Assembly: GCA_035653295.1 (NCBI GenBank)
Contig: DASRCB010000028.1
Span: 1-10,297, forward strand
From: DASRCB01 sp035653295
Lineage (GTDB): Bacteria > Acidobacteriota > Terriglobia > Bryobacterales > Bryobacteraceae
Reading direction: 5' to 3'
DNA: 10,297 nt
Shown here piece after piece: positions 6,403-10,297 of the stretch. Each line of letters begins with the position of its first letter. The first letter of the stretch is position 1. Below the pieces are notes generated by a model. That model did not search any database. It was given only the letters and a program-made list of their open reading frames with translations, and was not told the origin of the DNA. The position numbers were made by a program, and so were the translations under genes.

Positions 6403-8502
6403 ATGTTGCAATTGAGAATACATACATTCACTACCTTTCTTGTTTTTGCGGGAGTTTGCATCGGCGGCGTTTTTCCGGCGCCGCACGAGCAGAGCCGTTC
6501 CGGCTCCGACTTTGTCCTCGATGACTCCGTGGTCATCGCGATTCCGGCGCAGCCGTCTGACGAAGACCGGTTCCTCGCGCGATTCCTGAGCGAGGCGCTG
6601 AGCGACCGCTGGGGCGTGCATCTGAAGACCGCCACGGCTGAGGCGCTGGACCCCGGGCGGCGCGCGATCGTCATCAACAGACCGCAGACGGGAATCGCGC
6701 CCGAGGAAGGCTACGTGGTGGATGTGAGCAGCGAGCGTATTGTGGCGCAGGGGGCTGACGAGCGCGGAACTTTTTACGCGCTGCAGTCCCTGCGGCAGCT
6801 TATCGGAACGCGCGATGGCCGGGTGTATGTGGAGGGCGTTCACCTGCGCGACTGGCCGGACAAGCCCTTCCGCGGCATCAAGCTTTACCTGCCCGGGCGG
6901 CAGAACATTCCGTTCTTCAAGCGTTTCGTTCGCGATTTTGTCGCGCTGTATAAGTACAACACGCTGATCGTGGAGATGAACGCATCGATGCGCCTCGACC
7001 GGCATCCCGAGCTGAACAGCGGATGGCTGAAATTCGCGCGCGATACGACTTACAGCCGGCGGAACTATCCGCCTGGCGCGCCGCACGATATCGAGCAGAA
7101 CTCCACGCATCAGGACATCGCCGATGGGGACATTCTGGAGAAGGCGGAGGTCGCCGACCTGGCGCGTTTCATACGGCAGTACCACATCGAGCTGATCCCG
7201 GAGCTCCCGTCGTTCACCCACAGTTACTACCTGCTTTCGGAGCACAAGGATCTCTCCGAGGTGCCTGGCGAGAAGTGGCCGGATACTTACTGCCCATCGA
7301 ATCCGGCCAGTTACAAGCTGTTGTTCGACGTGTATGACGAATACATCGAGGTACTGAAACCCCGCATCATTCATGCCGGGCATGACGAGCTTTTCCTGCC
7401 GGTCGGTCTGTGCCCGCGCTGCGGGAACAAGGACATCGGCGAGCGCTACGGCGAGGACGTCAGGAAAATACACGACTATCTGGCGGGCAAGGGAATCCGG
7501 ATGGCCATCTGGGGCGACATGCTGCTGGAAGGGGTGCGCGGCAAGGGACTGCAAAAGAAGACGGCGCCGGATGGCTGGACCTATTACGCGCCGGGTGGCA
7601 TGACTCCGGAGCAGGTGGCGCGACTGATTCCGAAAGACATTCTGATCTTTAACTGGTTCTGGGGCGAAGAGCGCAGCGAGGAACACGAGGCGCGGCTGGA
7701 TGAAATGGGGTTCCGGCAGGTGTACGGCAACTTTGACCCGAGCATCAAGAACTACGCCGTGCGCAGGCGCCGCGCTACGTTGCTGGGCGGCGCGCCGTCG
7801 GCCTGGTTCGCGACCGGCGAGTTCGGGTTCGGCAAGGACCTGCTGTCGGATTTCCTGGGATGCAGCAACATTCTGTGGACCGGGAAAGTGATTGACGGAA
7901 GGGAACTGTCGGGAATCGTGCAGGAGCGCGTGCCGGAGATCCGGCGGGCGTTTCGGGGCGAGCCTCCGCCGAGCGAGACCGAAGCCGCGGCCGTGCCGCT
8001 CAAGCTGGCGGCGCCACTTACCGTGGCCACCAACCGCGCGGGCGCGGAAGCCGCGTTTGCCGTGGGGGTTGATCCAACCAGCCTGATTTTCGTGCAGGCC
8101 GCCGCACACCCGGCCAATAATCGCGAAATGTTCCGCGTCCTGTGGGACATGGAGGATACGGCCGACCTGCTGGGCTGGTACGAGGTCGTTTATGAGGATG
8201 GATATGTAGTTACCATTCCGATTCGGTACGGCGTTAATATTCAGGAGGCCGGATGGGCGGCGCGCGATTCTGCGCACGATTACTGTTATGGGGCGGATGC
8301 CGAGCCGCAGCCGGATGGGACCACTTACTTCGCGTTCGAGTGGATGAATCCGCGGCTGGGGAAGGTTATCAGGGAGATTCGGCTAAGGTCCACGAACGGG
8401 TTTCGCGGCGCGTCGGAGCACTTTATCAATGATTACGGGCCGCCGATTCCGGGGAATGAGATCACGTTGAGAGCGGTGAAGGTAGTGAAGCGGCGGGAGT
8501 AG
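6403..8502 (+). CDS. Exported GH20-like glycosidase (beta-N-acetylhexosaminidase-related) with C-terminal beta-sandwich
   Basis: This 699-aa protein resembles GH20 enzymes, which remove terminal beta-linked N-acetylhexosamines using a neighbouring Asp-Glu pair. Residues 1-26 are a signal peptide. Residues ~40-150 match the GH20 N-terminal domain (ADERGTFYALQSLRQLI). The (beta/alpha)8 barrel spans ~155-520, opening with FRGIKLYLPGRQ; the catalytic pair is D328-E329 in IIHAGHDEL, and aromatic IWGDM (369-373) and FNWFW (416-420) fit the sugar pocket. Canonical enzymes read GGDE where this has GHDE, and CPRC (337-340) follows closely, so it is a divergent member whose substrate may differ. Residues ~531-699 form a beta-rich domain (GWYEVVYEDGYVVTIPIRYG) of the kind appended to secreted glycosidases. 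The ATG at 6403, 7 nt after the preceding stop, suggests one operon and coupled translation; an in-frame GTG at 6379 that overlaps the upstream gene is an alternative start. The fold is fairly sure; the activity is not. Confidence 0.82.
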   Translation: MLQLRIHTFTTFLVFAGVCIGGVFPAPHEQSRSGSDFVLDDSVVIAIPAQPSDEDRFLARFLSEALSDRWGVHLKTATAEALDPGRRAIVINRPQTGIAPEEGYVVDVSSERIVAQGADERGTFYALQSLRQLIGTRDGRVYVEGVHLRDWPDKPFRGIKLYLPGRQNIPFFKRFVRDFVALYKYNTLIVEMNASMRLDRHPELNSGWLKFARDTTYSRRNYPPGAPHDIEQNSTHQDIADGDILEKAEVADLARFIRQYHIELIPELPSFTHSYYLLSEHKDLSEVPGEKWPDTYCPSNPASYKLLFDVYDEYIEVLKPRIIHAGHDELFLPVGLCPRCGNKDIGERYGEDVRKIHDYLAGKGIRMAIWGDMLLEGVRGKGLQKKTAPDGWTYYAPGGMTPEQVARLIPKDILIFNWFWGEERSEEHEARLDEMGFRQVYGNFDPSIKNYAVRRRRATLLGGAPSAWFATGEFGFGKDLLSDFLGCSNILWTGKVIDGRELSGIVQERVPEIRRAFRGEPPPSETEAAAVPLKLAAPLTVATNRAGAEAAFAVGVDPTSLIFVQAAAHPANNREMFRVLWDMEDTADLLGWYEVVYEDGYVVTIPIRYGVNIQEAGWAARDSAHDYCYGADAEPQPDGTTYFAFEWMNPRLGKVIREIRLRSTNGFRGASEHFINDYGPPIPGNEITLRAVKVVKRRE

Positions 8503-8507
8503 GACCA

Positions 8508-8543
8508 GGCGGGCTGGGAGCCCGCCGCAGGGCGAGGCCCTGC
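8508..8543. terminator. Two tandem hairpins between convergent genes, likely terminator
   Basis: GGCGGGCT (8508-8515) pairs with AGCCCGCC (8519-8526) across a 3-nt loop, and directly next to it GCAGGGC (8527-8533) pairs with GCCCTGC (8537-8543) across GAG. The first stem begins 5 nt after the GH20-like stop codon. No T tract follows on either strand, so termination efficiency cannot be judged; a repeat-like intergenic element is an alternative. The stretch CTGCCCCCATCGAG (8540-8553) is nearly identical to CTGCCCCCATTGAG (62-75) in the hairpin at the left edge. Confidence 0.45.
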
Positions 8544-8575
8544 CCCCATCGAGCGAGAACTTCTCCGGAAATCTC

Positions 8576-8596
8576 GTGCAAGCCAAAGCCTTGCAC
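8576..8596 (-). terminator. Hairpin just past the GH3 stop codon, weak terminator candidate
   Basis: GTGCAAG (8576-8582) pairs with CTTGCAC (8590-8596) across a 7-nt loop. It starts 9 nt beyond the TAA of the GH3 gene (stop 8606-8608, minus strand). After the stem the minus strand reads GAGATTTCC, with only three consecutive T residues, so this is a modest candidate that may act together with the two stems at 8508-8543. Confidence 0.35.
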
Positions 8597-8605
8597 CACA
8601 ATCGG

Positions 8606-10297
8606 TTATGGGAGCACGGTTACGGTTCCCTGCAACGGGAGATCCTGCGACGAACGGCCGACCATTATCTCGAAGATCCCGGGGACGACGCGCCAGTGCA
8701 TGTCGCGATCGAGTAACTGGAGCTCTTCCGGACCGACGGAGAGAGTTACTGTCTTTGTCTGGCCCGGCGCCAGAGTTACGCGATCGAAGGCGCTGAGGCG
8801 TTTGACCGGCGTGGAAACGGGCGCGACCTTTTCGTGCAGGTAAAACTGGACCGTTTCCGTACCGGCGCGCTCACCGGCGTTTTTCACATCAACGCTGACG
8901 CGGGCTGTACCGGCGGAGTGAATTTCCGCGGGCTCGATGTGCAGATTCGTGTAATCGAAGCGGGTGTAACTGAGGCCATGCCCGAATGGGTAGAGAGGGG
9001 TCGCGGGCACATCTACGTAGCCGCGCTTCAGCTTGTCGATCCAGTATTTCTTCGAGGGCTTGAAATCGTAGTATGCGGGTAACTGGCCGACGTGGCGGGG
9101 AATTGTGATGGCCAGGCGGCCGCTGGGGTTGTAGTCGCCGAACAGAACGTCGGCCACGGCTTCGCCTCCGCGCTCTCCGGGGCGCCACGCCTCCACGATC
9201 GCGGGGACATGCTCGGCGGTCCAGCGGGTTGACAGCGGCCGGCCGTTTACCAGCACGACGACAGTCGGAGTTCCTGTTTCGTAGACAGCGCGGATCAGGT
9301 CCTCCTGCACCCCGGTCAGATCCAGGCTGGCGACATCGTGGCCCTCACCGTCGGTAGGCGGGTCCCTGGCTTCGTCCACATCATCGCGCCCCTGGTTTTC
9401 GCCCACGACAACGATGGCCACCTCGGCGCTCTTCGCCGCGCGCACGGCTTCGGGGAACCCACTCCTGTCGTCGCCGAGGACGCCACACCCTCGCGCGTGG
9501 ACGATCTTCGTCTCGTTGCCGGCTTTCGCCCGAATGCCTTCGAGCACCGTAACCACGTGCTGCGTGACGGTATGGGGCGAGTAGTCGCCGAGCAGGTTGC
9601 CGGGGTTCTCGGCGTCGGGTCCGATGACCGCGATCGATTTGAGGTTTTTCCGCAGCGGCAGAGTGTTCCTGTCATTCTTTAGCAGCACGATTCCCTCACG
9701 GCCGGCACGAAGAGCCAAGTCCTGATAACGCTGGGAATGGACAGTTCGGGCGGCGTGCTCGACGTCGACGTACGGGTGCTCAAACAGCCCCAGCCGGAAC
9801 TTGAGCTCGAGCACACGGCGCACCGCGCGGTCGACCAGCGCCATCGGGACTCGGCCTTCCTCGACGTTCTCGATGAGGGGGCCCATGTAGGCAGGCTCGT
9901 AGGTGATGTTGACATCGACGCCGGCTTTCAACGCCATCGCTCCCGCTTCTTTCTGTGTCGCGGCGATGTCTTCATAGAGCAGGGTTCCGAAGCCGCCGCC
10001 CTCGCTTACAACGATGCCGTTGAAGCCGAGCTCCTGGCGCAGCACATCGTTCATCCACTTTTCGGACCCGTGCGCGGGGACGTCCTCGACCTCGGGATAA
10101 CCAGCCATAACGCCCAGAGCGCCGGCTTTGGTAATGGCCCCGATCCAGGGCGGCAGCACGTTCTCGCGCAGCGACCGTTCGGACATTTCAATAGCGCCGC
10201 GCTCGAGTCCGCCAGCAGGCTCGCTTTGCGTGGGGAAGTCGGTGAGCAGCGCGACCACCTTGTCCGGCGCGGAGATGTCCGGCCCCTGCGCGCCCTG
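8606..10297 (-). CDS. Glycoside hydrolase family 3 enzyme (beta-glucosidase/xylosidase type), N-terminus cut by window edge
   Basis: 563 C-terminal residues are present; the frame stays open to the right edge, so the start, signal peptide and first part of the catalytic barrel are missing. Residue numbers count from the edge. Residues 1-~180 are the end of the GH3 barrel (VMAGYPEVEDVPAH; DVLRQELGFNGIVVSEGG). Residues ~203-413 are the GH3 C-terminal alpha/beta sandwich (GIVLLKNDRNTLPLR, SIAVIGPDAEN, DYNPSGRLAITIPRHVGQLP, YPFGHGLSYTRFDY), with E318 in GEGHDVASLDL at the expected acid/base position. Residues ~455-560 are the fibronectin-III-like tail (KNAGERAGTETVQFYL). The domain order is that of beta-glucosidases and xylosidases, not of the shorter NagZ type. 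The nucleophile position, normally Asp in VVSD, is Glu99 (codon 10001-10003). The gene converges on the GH20-like gene with a 103-nt gap; both probably trim glycans. The family is certain; substrate and activity are not. Confidence 0.92.
   Translation of the reverse strand, partial: QGAQGPDISAPDKVVALLTDFPTQSEPAGGLERGAIEMSERSLRENVLPPWIGAITKAGALGVMAGYPEVEDVPAHGSEKWMNDVLRQELGFNGIVVSEGGGFGTLLYEDIAATQKEAGAMALKAGVDVNITYEPAYMGPLIENVEEGRVPMALVDRAVRRVLELKFRLGLFEHPYVDVEHAARTVHSQRYQDLALRAGREGIVLLKNDRNTLPLRKNLKSIAVIGPDAENPGNLLGDYSPHTVTQHVVTVLEGIRAKAGNETKIVHARGCGVLGDDRSGFPEAVRAAKSAEVAIVVVGENQGRDDVDEARDPPTDGEGHDVASLDLTGVQEDLIRAVYETGTPTVVVLVNGRPLSTRWTAEHVPAIVEAWRPGERGGEAVADVLFGDYNPSGRLAITIPRHVGQLPAYYDFKPSKKYWIDKLKRGYVDVPATPLYPFGHGLSYTRFDYTNLHIEPAEIHSAGTARVSVDVKNAGERAGTETVQFYLHEKVAPVSTPVKRLSAFDRVTLAPGQTKTVTLSVGPEELQLLDRDMHWRVVPGIFEIMVGRSSQDLPLQGTVTVLP

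Noticed and set aside
7402..7425. Zinc-ribbon reading of the CPRCGN motif in the GH20-like protein
   Set aside because: Only one CxxC pair is present nearby; the other cysteines are distant and singly placed, so a zinc ribbon cannot be supported.
6367..8277. Minus-strand open frame (636 aa) antisense to the GH20-like gene
   Set aside because: Although long, it is rich in Arg, His, Gln and Val without any recognisable domain, and the plus strand carries a convincing glycosidase across the same bases.

Overview
The window looks like a piece of a GC-rich soil-type bacterial chromosome, most likely Acidobacteriota of the Solibacter/Bryobacter kind. This rests on the very large Oar-like TonB-dependent receptor with an N-terminal carboxypeptidase-regulatory domain, a secreted protein built from beta modules that I recall beside or fused to acidobacterial hydrolases, and the mix of exported glycosidases. 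No rRNA, tRNA, CRISPR, insertion sequence or phage gene is visible. The taxonomic call is inference from protein style, not from a marker gene.

Layout. From the left edge, a strong GC-rich hairpin (56-89) lies just past the end of the outer-membrane receptor (136-3729, minus). Upstream of the receptor on the same strand, after a 161-nt gap holding a plausible extended -10 promoter and a 12-bp palindrome, sits an exported zinc peptidase of the M49 (dipeptidyl-peptidase III-like) family (3891-5570, minus). An 81-nt divergent spacer (5571-5651) with a 17-bp inverted repeat separates it from a plus-strand pair: a 247-aa exported protein made of two tandem beta modules (5652-6395) and, 7 nt later, an exported GH20-like glycosidase (6403-8502). 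A convergent spacer with three hairpins (8503-8605) then leads into a GH3 glycosidase on the minus strand (8606 to the right edge), whose N-terminus is outside the window.

How the genes may work together. Each complete CDS starts with a plausible signal peptide, so their products should act in the periplasm, at the outer membrane or outside the cell. GH20-like and GH3 enzymes would trim beta-linked sugars from a glycan, the M49-like peptidase would process peptides, and the receptor would import a product. This scavenging reading is inference; no substrate can be read from the sequence.

The points most worth a second look are a Glu where GH3 enzymes carry their Asp nucleophile, a His beside the catalytic Asp-Glu pair and a nearby CPRC motif in the GH20-like enzyme, an M49 peptidase with an HExxH rather than HExxGH motif plus a signal peptide, and the stand-alone tandem beta-module protein. 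I see no convincing wholly new multi-gene system.
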